From Vigna angularis (lineage: Eukaryota; Streptophyta; Magnoliopsida; Fabales; Fabaceae), in contig NC_068973.1 in NCBI RefSeq assembly GCF_016808095.1, forward strand, positions 23,128,501 to 23,192,500: a stretch of 64,000 nt of DNA, read 5' to 3'. Positions 23,460-30,994 of this stretch are shown here, one piece after another (positions within the stretch are counted from its first letter, which is position 1; the number at the start of each line of letters is the position of its first letter). Under the pieces are notes generated by a model. It saw only the letters and a program-made list of their open reading frames with translations. It was not told where the DNA came from and made no database searches. The position numbers and the translations under genes are program-made.

Positions 23460-23644
23460 ACCGCTTAGCGGTAATTTACCGCTGAGCGGCACTCAAGGAG
23501 TCACGTTGGTACCGCTGAGGGGCAAAATGGCCGCTGAGGGGAAGAAAGAAGACGCGCAACCACCGCTGAGCGGTATTTACCGCTGAGCGGCACTTTTTGG
23601 GCTTGGGCTTTTGTAATCTTTTGTAACTCTAGATTAGTATATAA
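23460..23644 (+). promoter_or_regulatory. Athila LTR promoter: CCGCTGAGCGG cluster and TATA box
   Basis: Six copies of CCGCTKAGCGG or CCGCTGAGGGG in 130 bp, several as back-to-back pairs separated by TAATTTA or TATTTA, then TATATAA at 23638. Repeated in all Athila LTRs of the window at the same distance from the TATA box. The binding factor is unknown. Confidence 0.6.
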
Positions 23645-24536
23645 GGGCTTGCACGTCCTAGGGTTAAACATCTTTGGCAGAAACGAGGCAAACACTCTCT
23701 CTTCCACCCCTTTGAAGGAGGATCTTGGATGCTCAGGCTACCTCTTCACCTTTTTAGGGTTTATTCTTTCATTCTTTCATTATTGTTCATCTAGGTTCAC
23801 CATGAATATGGTGAACTAAACCTTGTATGTTTGTTGGGGAATCAATGTAATCTCTTGAAGCTCTCATATATGGAATTTATGCTTGCATCTTAATCTAAGA
23901 CTTATGCTTTCTTTCATCATTAGTTAGGGTTTTTCCTCTTTGCTTAATGCTTGCATTGTTTAACTCATTCTATTGCATGATTATTGGTTTTGTCGATACG
24001 GACACGTACGGGGAAGTCTAGATCCGGGGAATTTCTCCCAATATTATACTGACAATATTATATTGGTTGTCGTTAAGCTCCTGCACTCATGAACTAATCA
24101 TTAGGAATGCTAGGAATTGTATGAACTATTTGATTAGGGAGAAGCCATCTAGAATGGTACTTTAGAGAGTGGCATTAACAATGATGATTTGAATGTTGAA
24201 TTCCTAAAATGTATGAGAGTGGATGAGATGAAATTGACCCCCAACAACATATTCATTCATATAATCCATTGAAAGTGTTTATCTTTTGTCTTTGCCATTG
24301 ATCAATTCATGCATACATGTTTAGTTTTCGTCTTGCATAATATAATCCAATTATTTCGTTTGTAAGTCTTAGCTAATCAACAAACCACACAACTAAACTA
24401 GGCCGTGAGTCCTTTGGGAAGAACGATACTTGGTCTTACCAAGTTTATTACTTGAACGATTCGGTCATACTTGCCGATTGTGAAACAAGTTTGTGACATC
24501 ATATTTTGGTGCTTACAAATTTGTCCATCAAGTTTT

Positions 24537-24554
24537 TGGCGCCGTTGCCGGGGA
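24537..24554 (+). other. Primer binding site, tRNA-Asp (G)
   Basis: TGGCGCCGTTGCCGGGGA, a full 18/18 match to the complement of the plant tRNA-Asp 3' end as I know it, 6 nt after the LTR. Confidence 0.9.
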
Positions 24555-24599
24555 CTCGTGGTTTAACTGGTTAATTTGTGTGATTATTGATTATCTTTG

Positions 24600-24870
24600 A
24601 CTTTTTGAATTTCTGTTTTTATTTTTTCTGTTTTTATTTTATCTTATTTGATTAGATTAGATTTTATTTTATTTGTTTTTATTTTATTTTATTTTATCTT
24701 TTTAGGTTAGGTGAGATTTTATTTTATTTTATTTTATCTTTTTAGGTTAGGTTAGATTTTATTTTTTAGATTAGGTTTTATTTTATTCTATCTTATTTGA
24801 TTCTATCTTCTAAATTTTTTTTTTATCTTCTGAATTTATATCTTCTTCTATATCTTTTTGTGCTAACAAA
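24600..24870 (+). repeat. T-rich leader tract (element G)
   Basis: Degenerate TTTTATTTTATC and TTTTTAGGTTAGG repeats, ending in the acceptor-like TTTTCTTGTGTATGCAG/G. The gag ATG overlaps this acceptor-like site (24899). Confidence 0.7.
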
Positions 24871-24898
24871 TCTTTTCTAGGGTTTTGTTTTCTTGTGT

Positions 24899-27316
24899 AT
24901 GCAGGAAGCAATTCGGACTAGGAGTAAGAAAACAACAGAACCACTTTTTGAAGGGCTAGACGAGAGTAGAAGGAGGAGAAGAATCAGAACGTCCAGAGAA
25001 CTTTTCCCTTCTCCAGAAACTCTCCTCCAATCATCACCACAAGGTTCTGTTCACAGCACAAGAAGTATGGAGAATAACAATGCTAGAAGAACTCTTGCAG
25101 ATTACACTAATATTGCTGGACCTCAACACTTTAACAGCATAGCAAGACCCAGAGTCAATGCAGCCAACATGGAGGTCAAGCCAGCATTAATTCAACTGGT
25201 GAAGAGTAATCAATTTAATGGGTTGTCTCACGAAAGCCCATATGAGCACCTTACAACTTTCAATGAGATCTGCAATACGGTCAAGATTAATGGGGTGCCA
25301 GACGAAGCTATCAAACTTAGCTTGTTTCCCTTCTCATTGGGGGGCAATGCTAAGCTTTGGTTAAACTCTTTTCCAGAAGAAAGTTTCACAGAGTGGGAAG
25401 CAGTGGTCACAAAATTTCTAAACAAGTACTTTCCACAATCTAAGGTGACCAAAGGAAAGCAAGAGATTTCGTCTTTCAAGCAGGGCATGGAGGAGTCACT
25501 GGGGCATGCATGGGACAGGTATAAGAGCTTGTTACGCAAAACTCCCACGCATGGTTTTGAAGATCAAGAAGTAGTCCTGACTTTCCTTGGAGGGCTTGGT
25601 TCACAAACCAAGATGATGCTGGATGCCTCAGCTGGAGGCAATATCAAATGGAAGACTCTAGAGGAAGCAACTGACATTATTGAAAATATGGCTACAAGTG
25701 ACAATGAGCTACACAGTGAGAGAGGAGCCCCTGCGCAACAAAGAGGGGTTCTGCAATTACAAACCCATGATGCCTTGCTAGCTCAGAACAAAATTCTAAC
25801 TCAACAGCTGGAGACTCTGACTAAAACTTTGGCTCAATTACCTAAAGAGTTGAAATCTGCTGCACAGGTACAAACCCAGTTGTGCGAACTATGTGGAGGT
25901 GACCATATCAATGGTCAATGTGCTTTGCCAGTGGAAGCCGTGGAGGATGTTAATTTCATGGCTAATCAATTTCCATACCGCCAAGGGAATTACAATCAAG
26001 GGTGGAAACCACATCCAAGCATTGGCCAAGGACAAACTGGGCAAGCTAATCAATATAACAAGCAGCAGCAGCAACCAACCTTGTGGCAACAGTTATCTAC
26101 GCTAAATGAAAGGCAAACAAGGTTGGAAGAAACTCTTAATCAATTCATACAGAAAACAGAATCTTCTCAAAAGAGCACTGAAGCTGCTATAAAGAATTGG
26201 GAGATTCAAATGGGTCAAATTATCAAGCAATTGGAAGAAAGACCAGATAGAAATTTTGGGGCTAATACTGAGGTTAACCCCAGAGAAGAGTGTAAGGTGG
26301 TAGAGAGTGTTGATGATGAGAAAGTTGAGTTAGATACAGAAGAAAGAAGAGAAATAGAGAGCAAAAGCACTTTTCCTTTTCCAATCCATCAAGACTTCAC
26401 AGAATTATTCAAAATGGTGGATAATGATGCACCTTGGGAACAGATTCTACAACAGATTACAGTTTACACTAAATCTAATGAAGAAATCTCTACAAAGAAA
26501 AGACGCAGAGATGATGAGGCAAAGGAGTGTATAATTGTTAAGCAAGAGTCATTCCCTCCTAAAGCACCAGATCCAGGTAGTTTTTCTATCCCTTGCACTA
26601 TAGGGAAGAAAAAGGTGAAGAAAGCTCTCCTTGATTTAGGTTCAAGTGTTAACTTGATACCTTATTCTTTACTGGAGCAAATTGGCAATGTTAAAGTGAA
26701 ACCTGTAAAGGTTAATCTAGTAATGGCCGATGGATCTTCAAAGGAGCCATGTGGGATTGCTGAGGATATTATAGTTTGTGTTGGCAAACTTCAGTTTTTA
26801 GCAGACTTTGTGGTGATGAAGATGGAGACCGAGAAGATACCTATCATACTTGGAAGGCCGTTTATGAAAACGGCCAGGGCCATCATTGATGTACATGAAG
26901 GTATAGTAGTGCTCCAAGACAGAGAGGAGAGAGTGGTGGTGGATGTCTTCAAAGATGAAACACAAGCAAGGGAGGAAGAGGCTAGTTATAAAGCTGCATT
27001 TCGAGATGCACCCATGACTAGAAGTCAAGATGAAAATCTTGAGGTTTCAGGTAACCACTGTTTGTTGTTTCAGGTACCCAAGGATGAAGAAGAAACTGGA
27101 AAAGGAGAAGAGAGTCCTAGGGACTGGAAGAAAAGAGAACCCCAACTTGGCACACCTGTGAGACTCAAGAACAAGTTGTGGGTTGTGAAGGGCTTCAAAG
27201 AAAAGGAGATGATAGAGATAGAGTCTCCATATTCTAAAAAAACCAAAACAGTCCAAAGGAAGCAGTTGAGAAGTTGGTGGAAGGATTACATCAACTATAC
27301 AGAAGATGGAACGTGA
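24899..27316 (+). CDS. RT-less Athila Gag-protease with integrase-like C-terminal tail (G)
   Basis: 805 codons, uninterrupted. Residues 25-36 are very basic (SRRRRRIRTSRE). The gag core (about 60-270) includes NQFNGLSHESPYEHL and LNKYFPQSK. A CX2CX3HX4C-like zinc knuckle (CELCGGDHINGQC) lies near 328, then a Gln/Asn-rich linker, a coiled coil near 400-440, and an aspartic protease with DLGSS near 577 and ILGRPF near 650. The last 60 residues (NKLWVVKGFKEKEMIEIESP and after) resemble the integrase C-terminal segment of C, so RT-RH-IN core appears cut out in frame. The ATG at 24899 fits the sister copy C; a TTG 6 nt upstream is not needed. It would supply capsid and its own processing, but not reverse transcription. 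The same fusion exists in A. Confidence 0.88.
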   Translation: MQEAIRTRSKKTTEPLFEGLDESRRRRRIRTSRELFPSPETLLQSSPQGSVHSTRSMENNNARRTLADYTNIAGPQHFNSIARPRVNAANMEVKPALIQLVKSNQFNGLSHESPYEHLTTFNEICNTVKINGVPDEAIKLSLFPFSLGGNAKLWLNSFPEESFTEWEAVVTKFLNKYFPQSKVTKGKQEISSFKQGMEESLGHAWDRYKSLLRKTPTHGFEDQEVVLTFLGGLGSQTKMMLDASAGGNIKWKTLEEATDIIENMATSDNELHSERGAPAQQRGVLQLQTHDALLAQNKILTQQLETLTKTLAQLPKELKSAAQVQTQLCELCGGDHINGQCALPVEAVEDVNFMANQFPYRQGNYNQGWKPHPSIGQGQTGQANQYNKQQQQPTLWQQLSTLNERQTRLEETLNQFIQKTESSQKSTEAAIKNWEIQMGQIIKQLEERPDRNFGANTEVNPREECKVVESVDDEKVELDTEERREIESKSTFPFPIHQDFTELFKMVDNDAPWEQILQQITVYTKSNEEISTKKRRRDDEAKECIIVKQESFPPKAPDPGSFSIPCTIGKKKVKKALLDLGSSVNLIPYSLLEQIGNVKVKPVKVNLVMADGSSKEPCGIAEDIIVCVGKLQFLADFVVMKMETEKIPIILGRPFMKTARAIIDVHEGIVVLQDREERVVVDVFKDETQAREEEASYKAAFRDAPMTRSQDENLEVSGNHCLLFQVPKDEEETGKGEESPRDWKKREPQLGTPVRLKNKLWVVKGFKEKEMIEIESPYSKKTKTVQRKQLRSWWKDYINYTEDGT

Positions 27317-27324
27317 ACTTTATT

Positions 27325-27374
27325 GGGTCAAGCTAATGACGTTAAAAGAGCGCTTGCTGGGAGGCAACCCAGTG
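27325..27374 (+). other. Conserved post-ORF module, first copy (G)
   Basis: Starts 8 nt after the polyprotein stop: GGGTCAAGCTAATGACG, TTAAAAGAGCGCTTG, CTGGG-AGGCAA-CCCAG hairpin. Equivalent copies: 27594, 34793 (+), 110, 9711, 9931 (-). Confidence 0.7.
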
Positions 27375-27443
27375 ATTGAAAAACTTTTAATTTTGATTGG
27401 GTTTAATTTGTGAACATTATTCTGTAAATATTTTGTTGAATTT

Positions 27444-27583
27444 AGCATCTACTGAAGGATGCTAGGTGGTTAAGTATCTACTGAAGGATACTAGGTTTGT
27501 AACACCTACTGATGGGTGTTGGTAAGAAATTTTGCACCTACTGATGGGTGCTGGTAAGTTTGAAACACCTACTGATGGGTGTT
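27444..27583 (+). other. Array of five covarying TACTGAWG hairpins (G)
   Basis: 27444-27463 AGCATC/GATGCT, 27473-27492 AGTATC/GATACT, 27501-27520 AACACC/GGTGTT, 27534-27551 GCACC/GGTGC, 27564-27583 AACACC/GGTGTT. Each encloses TACTGAAG or TACTGATG. Spacing is about 30 nt. Stem changes are matched on both sides while the loop stays fixed, the signature of a selected RNA (or cruciform) structure. Not present in C. Confidence 0.75.
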
Positions 27584-27593
27584 GGTGGATTTT

Positions 27594-27642
27594 GGGTCAG
27601 GCTCGTGACGTTAAACAAGCGCTACCTGGGAGGCAACCCAGT
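27594..27642 (+). other. Conserved post-ORF module, second copy (G)
   Basis: GGGTCAGGCTCGTGACG, TTAAACAAGCGCTAC, CTGGG-AGGCAA-CCCAG. Together with 27325-27374 it brackets the hairpin array. Confidence 0.7.
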
Positions 27643-27779
27643 TGATTGATTGTTTTTGTTTGTTTATTTTTAGTTAGGATTTGCATAAGCATTTTTAACA
27701 TTTAATTGCAGGGAACCTATGAGGGACATGTAGGGAAGTCACGTAGGTCAAGAAAAGAAGGAGGGGAGCACTTCACGAA

Positions 27780-28088
27780 AGTGCCGCTGAGCGGCAATTA
27801 CCGCTGAGCGGTACTATCGCAAAGGGGCTTAAGTTCCCCTTAGCGGGACCCGAGCCCATTAGGGTATTTTTTATACCCCAAGCTGCGTTTTAGGGTTTAT
27901 TTTCTGGCTTCTCTCTGCACAAACACTTCCACACACATTCTCTTAGGTTTTCCACATCTTTTCACTCTTCCCTCTTTAGAAAATCTCTCTTTCACTCACT
28001 TTTTCACTAGTGTGCCATCAAAGTTTGGGGTTGGAAGAGAGCATTCTAGTTTGGAAGCATTCTCATATCATCTAGCATCTCCACCCAA
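27780..28088 (+). promoter_or_regulatory. Promoter-like region and leader exon of ORF2 (G)
   Basis: CCGCTGAGCGG pair at 27783-27812, then GGGGCTTAAG, a palindromic GGGTAT-TTTTT-ATACCC at 27862-27878, and a CT-rich leader with CACAAACACTTCCACACAC up to a splice donor at 28089. The order and several words repeat those of the LTR promoter (motif pair, GGGCTT, TATA, CAAACACTCTCTC). The A copy conserves all parts. The best TATA reading (TATAAAAAA) is on the minus strand, a caveat. Confidence 0.5.
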
Positions 28089-28497
28089 GTAAGTAAAATG
28101 CATTTGGTTCATTCTAGGGTTCTTGAATTTGAATGTGATTGTCAAAGCATGAATATTTAGGGATTTTGATTTCTATGAATGATTTGATGATATACTTGAT
28201 ATTTGAACCGATTAAACTGCTTGATTATGAACTAGAAAACTGAAAGTTGCATTTGGGTGGAGTTAGGACAGTTTTAAAACGAGATTTGCAAAAATCTGCA
28301 GGTCACCGCTGAGCGGCATTTACCGCTGAGCGGCACTCTGCCAGATTTGGGTTTTTCTGGTTTTGCGTGTGTTACTGGTGGCGCTGAGGGGAAATTCTGG
28401 CCCTCAGCGGTGGTTTAGCTTCGAAAGGAGTTGTGTTCTGTGTTTTACTAATGATTAACATCATGTTCTGTGGTTTTGGTTTGTGCTTTGAATGCAG
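28089..28497 (+). other. Predicted 5'UTR intron before ORF2 (G)
   Basis: Donor CACCCAA/GTAAGT and acceptor TTTGAATGCAG/GA, 409 nt, T-rich. It ends 2 nt before the ORF2 ATG. Splice sites are conserved in A (415 nt). The intron contains a second CCGCTGAGCGG pair (28307-28337) and a GCTGAGGGG/CCCTCAGCGG pair (28383-28411). Confidence 0.6.
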
Positions 28498-28499
28498 GA

Positions 28500-29726
28500 A
28501 TGGCATCCTCTTCAGGAAAGAGATTGAAAACCATGGCAACTAAGAGGAAAGAAAAGGAAGCAGAGCAACCCCACTCTAGTAGGTTCCTCTCTAGGAAACA
28601 TGAGAAGCACTTTAGGGTGGTTCAGGACAGGAGACTTCTAATGGAGAGAAAGGTTGGAATGATACCTAACTTTGCTCCTCAATTTGGAGAGCAAGTGTTA
28701 GGGAATGATTGGGGAAAGCTAGCCACTTATCCAGCACCTGCCAACATAGCTGTGGTCAAGGAATTCTACACCAATGCAAAGAAGATTGGTGGTCATCCAG
28801 CTGAGAATTATTTGGGCTATGTCAGAGGCCATGCTATCAGGTTTGATCCTGATTCTATCAACAACTTCCTGGATACTGTGTGGGCTGGTGAGCAATGTCA
28901 GTTTGCTCTTAGCATGGAGGAAGGTGCTGACTTTGAGGATGTTGAGAGAGTACTGTGTATACCTGGAGGACACTTCCAAAGGAATAGATCTGGCGCGGTG
29001 GTTAACATTAGGAGGACAGATTTGACTCCTCTTGCAAAGTATTGGATGGCATTTTCTCATGCCAACATCCAGCCATGTTCACATGTGTCAGATATTACTC
29101 TCAGCAGGGCACTATTCATCTACTGTGCTATTAGAAACTTGAATGTCAATATTGGGCAGGTGATAGCTGATGAGATCAGTGTATGTGCCAACACCTCAAA
29201 CAACAAAGCACCACTAGGACATCCTTCTTTGATCACTCACCTTTGCAAGCAAGCTGGGGTGGACACTTCTGTTCCACCATTTGAGAGGCCAAGAAAAGTT
29301 ATAGATGAGGCCTATTACAGACAGTACTGTGGAAGTGAGGAGGCAGCTCAGCCAGTTCCACCACGCCAGGCTCGTAGAGGGCCAGCACAGAGCCGGACGT
29401 CTGCGGATACACATGAAGCAGAACCATTCCAAATGAGGGACATGTATATGTCTCTTATAGGTGCTCAGTTGCAGTCCATCCACAGAGGGCAGGTGGCCAC
29501 GGCCGAGATGATAGTGGGGATGTATGATACCCCTCCAGCACACAGGTGGACTATGGATGAATTCCATAATGTGGTAGCCTGGCCAGAAGAACCATTGCAT
29601 GGAGGAGCTGAAGCAGCTGAAGCTTCAGCTAGAGATATGGAAGAAGATGAAGATGAGGAGGAGGATGCATTTGATGAAGATGAAAATGAGGAGGAAGAGG
29701 AAGATACAGAGGACAGCTCAGACTGA
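28500..29726 (+). CDS. ATHILA-type ORF2 protein in env position (G)
   Basis: 408 codons from MASSSGKRLKTMATKRKEK (28500). An in-frame ATG or alternative start 30 nt earlier lies in the predicted intron. Residues 7-20 form a basic, NLS-like patch. Then FLSRKHEKHFRVVQDRRLLME, a YPAPANIAVVKEFYTNA segment near 75-92, YVRGHAIRFDPDSINNFL near 105-122, a His/Cys-containing middle, and a 45-residue Asp/Glu-rich tail. I recognise the pattern of the ATHILA ORF-1 / putative plant transposon protein family (from memory). It stands where Athila/Calypso elements carry env-like ORFs, but I see no signal peptide or transmembrane segment. The frame is intact, and A carries the same protein with one stop. Function unknown; a nuclear or chromatin role is conceivable from composition only. 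Confidence 0.85.
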   Translation: MASSSGKRLKTMATKRKEKEAEQPHSSRFLSRKHEKHFRVVQDRRLLMERKVGMIPNFAPQFGEQVLGNDWGKLATYPAPANIAVVKEFYTNAKKIGGHPAENYLGYVRGHAIRFDPDSINNFLDTVWAGEQCQFALSMEEGADFEDVERVLCIPGGHFQRNRSGAVVNIRRTDLTPLAKYWMAFSHANIQPCSHVSDITLSRALFIYCAIRNLNVNIGQVIADEISVCANTSNNKAPLGHPSLITHLCKQAGVDTSVPPFERPRKVIDEAYYRQYCGSEEAAQPVPPRQARRGPAQSRTSADTHEAEPFQMRDMYMSLIGAQLQSIHRGQVATAEMIVGMYDTPPAHRWTMDEFHNVVAWPEEPLHGGAEAAEASARDMEEDEDEEEDAFDEDENEEEEEDTEDSSD

Positions 29727-29737
29727 TGAGGAGCTGA

Positions 29738-29763
29738 GATAGCATTTACTGATGAATGCTATC
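29738..29763 (+). other. Hairpin after ORF2, TACTGATG loop (G)
   Basis: 9-bp stem (GATAGCATT/AATGCTATC) around TACTGATG, 11 nt after the ORF2 stop. Just upstream, CAGCTC (29714) and GAGCTG (29731) can pair around a loop that contains ACTGATGAG and the ORF2 stop codon. Confidence 0.65.
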
Positions 29764-30994
29764 ATATGATTATGCTTTTGTGGTTTAAGTTTTCTGAACT
29801 CATTTGTTTTTGTTTTTAGATTAGGGTTTGATGTACTCTATTGAACACCTGGTTTGTTATGATGGTTTGCTATTAACTGTGATTGTGTGATAAGTACTAC
29901 TTGATGATGCTTAGTGATTGATTGATGTTGAGATAGATGTGCACATTAAAATGCTTATACAGGTGATTCACAAGCTTTGTGAACAAATGCATGAAATTAT
30001 GATTGTGGTTGTGAGATTAAGCAGGATGTGTATGTCAAATGTGAATGAGCTTATATGTGAGGTTTTGAGCTCCAGAGTTTTTGGTATAATTGAATGCTAC
30101 TACTTTGAAAGCATGAATGATTTTGCCCAGGTTTTCTATGATTGAATCAATTGCTTGTTTTGCATCATGTGATCAAGGCCATTTGTTGGAACCTTTTTTA
30201 TTGGCCAAATTCATAAAGTTAGCCTACCAAAAGAGAACACGTTGTGTTCTATCCTTTGAACCCTTAGCCTTGAACATACACTGAAACCTTTGATTGAAAA
30301 ATCTTTACCTTGAGTTAAGTAGAAGATCTTGTGTGGTATTGGTAAATGTTCAAGTTTGGGGTTGTTGGGAAAACATGAAAAGCATTGAGCTAAGAGCTAA
30401 AAAGTAAGAATATGCAAAGAGAAAAGAAAAGAAAAGAAAAGAAAAAGCGAAGCTCAATGCAAATGCAAAGGCAAGTTGGGAAAAATAAGAATAATTGTGT
30501 TGTTATGATTCTCTTAACTCAAGGATTTTGTGATCCAGAAAAACCAATTTTCTTGTTAGCCTAGCCACATTATAAGCCATTGAAAAGTCCTTGTGATGAT
30601 GCATGCTTGTGAATGTTTTTGATTGTGGTAAAACGAAAGGCAAAGTTGATTCATGTGACATTGTGATAGTAGAGTGAATGAGTGATTACCTCTTATACAC
30701 TTGTGTGTGAGTGAAACACTTTACCTGGTGAGGAAATATTCCATGAGCACATGAACATCCATGCTTAATTGATTGATCATTCATGAAAAATAGCATTTGT
30801 TGGAATTTAAATGACTTTGTGAACACTAAAGCATGTGCACATCTTGATTGAACTCTTGGTCATAAATTTGAGTGAAGTTGTTACTTATCTTGAAAAAGAG
30901 GATTTTTGAATGAGTGAACCATCATATGAATTGGTTGGAGATGGAGTTACATTTTGTTTGCTTGAGGACAAGCAAAGTTCTAAGTTTGGGGTTG
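29764..30994 (+). other. 3' untranslated region of element G
   Basis: Non-coding, homologous to 34832-36032 in C. It contains an internal polypurine-tract-like CAAGTTTGGGGTTG (30352-30365), a purine-rich tract (AAAAG)n at 30417-30446, and the LTR-adjacent CTAAGTTTGGGGTTG (30980-30994) as the likely plus-strand primer. A 75-codon open frame at 29918-30145 has no recognisable features. Confidence 0.75.

Larger units (their letters stand above)
23214..24530 (+). repeat. 5' LTR of Athila element G
   Basis: 1317 bp, TGATAACAGTTG to TTTGTCCATCA. Terminal hairpin at 23216-23237. Cluster of CCGCTGAGCGG and CCGCTGAGGGG motifs at 23460-23592. TATATAA at 23638. The probable transcript start is in the following GGGCTTGCACG region (inference). 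Confidence 0.95.

Noticed and set aside
27444..27583. Regularly spaced repeats as a possible CRISPR array
   Set aside because: Units are short hairpins with differing stems, with no identical repeat/spacer structure, in a plant retroelement.
27862..27879. GGGTATTTTTTATACCCC as a terminator hairpin
   Set aside because: A bacterial-type terminator has no meaning here; the position and conserved leader fit a TATA-like promoter element better, though direction is unsure.
28470..28500. Upstream start giving a 418-residue ORF2
   Set aside because: These codons precede a conserved intron acceptor, and the element A copy does not share the upstream peptide; ATG 28500 is preferred.
29713..29765. CTGATGAG words suggesting a hammerhead ribozyme
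   Set aside because: The conserved GAAA strand and the three-stem layout are absent; the word lies in simple hairpin loops.
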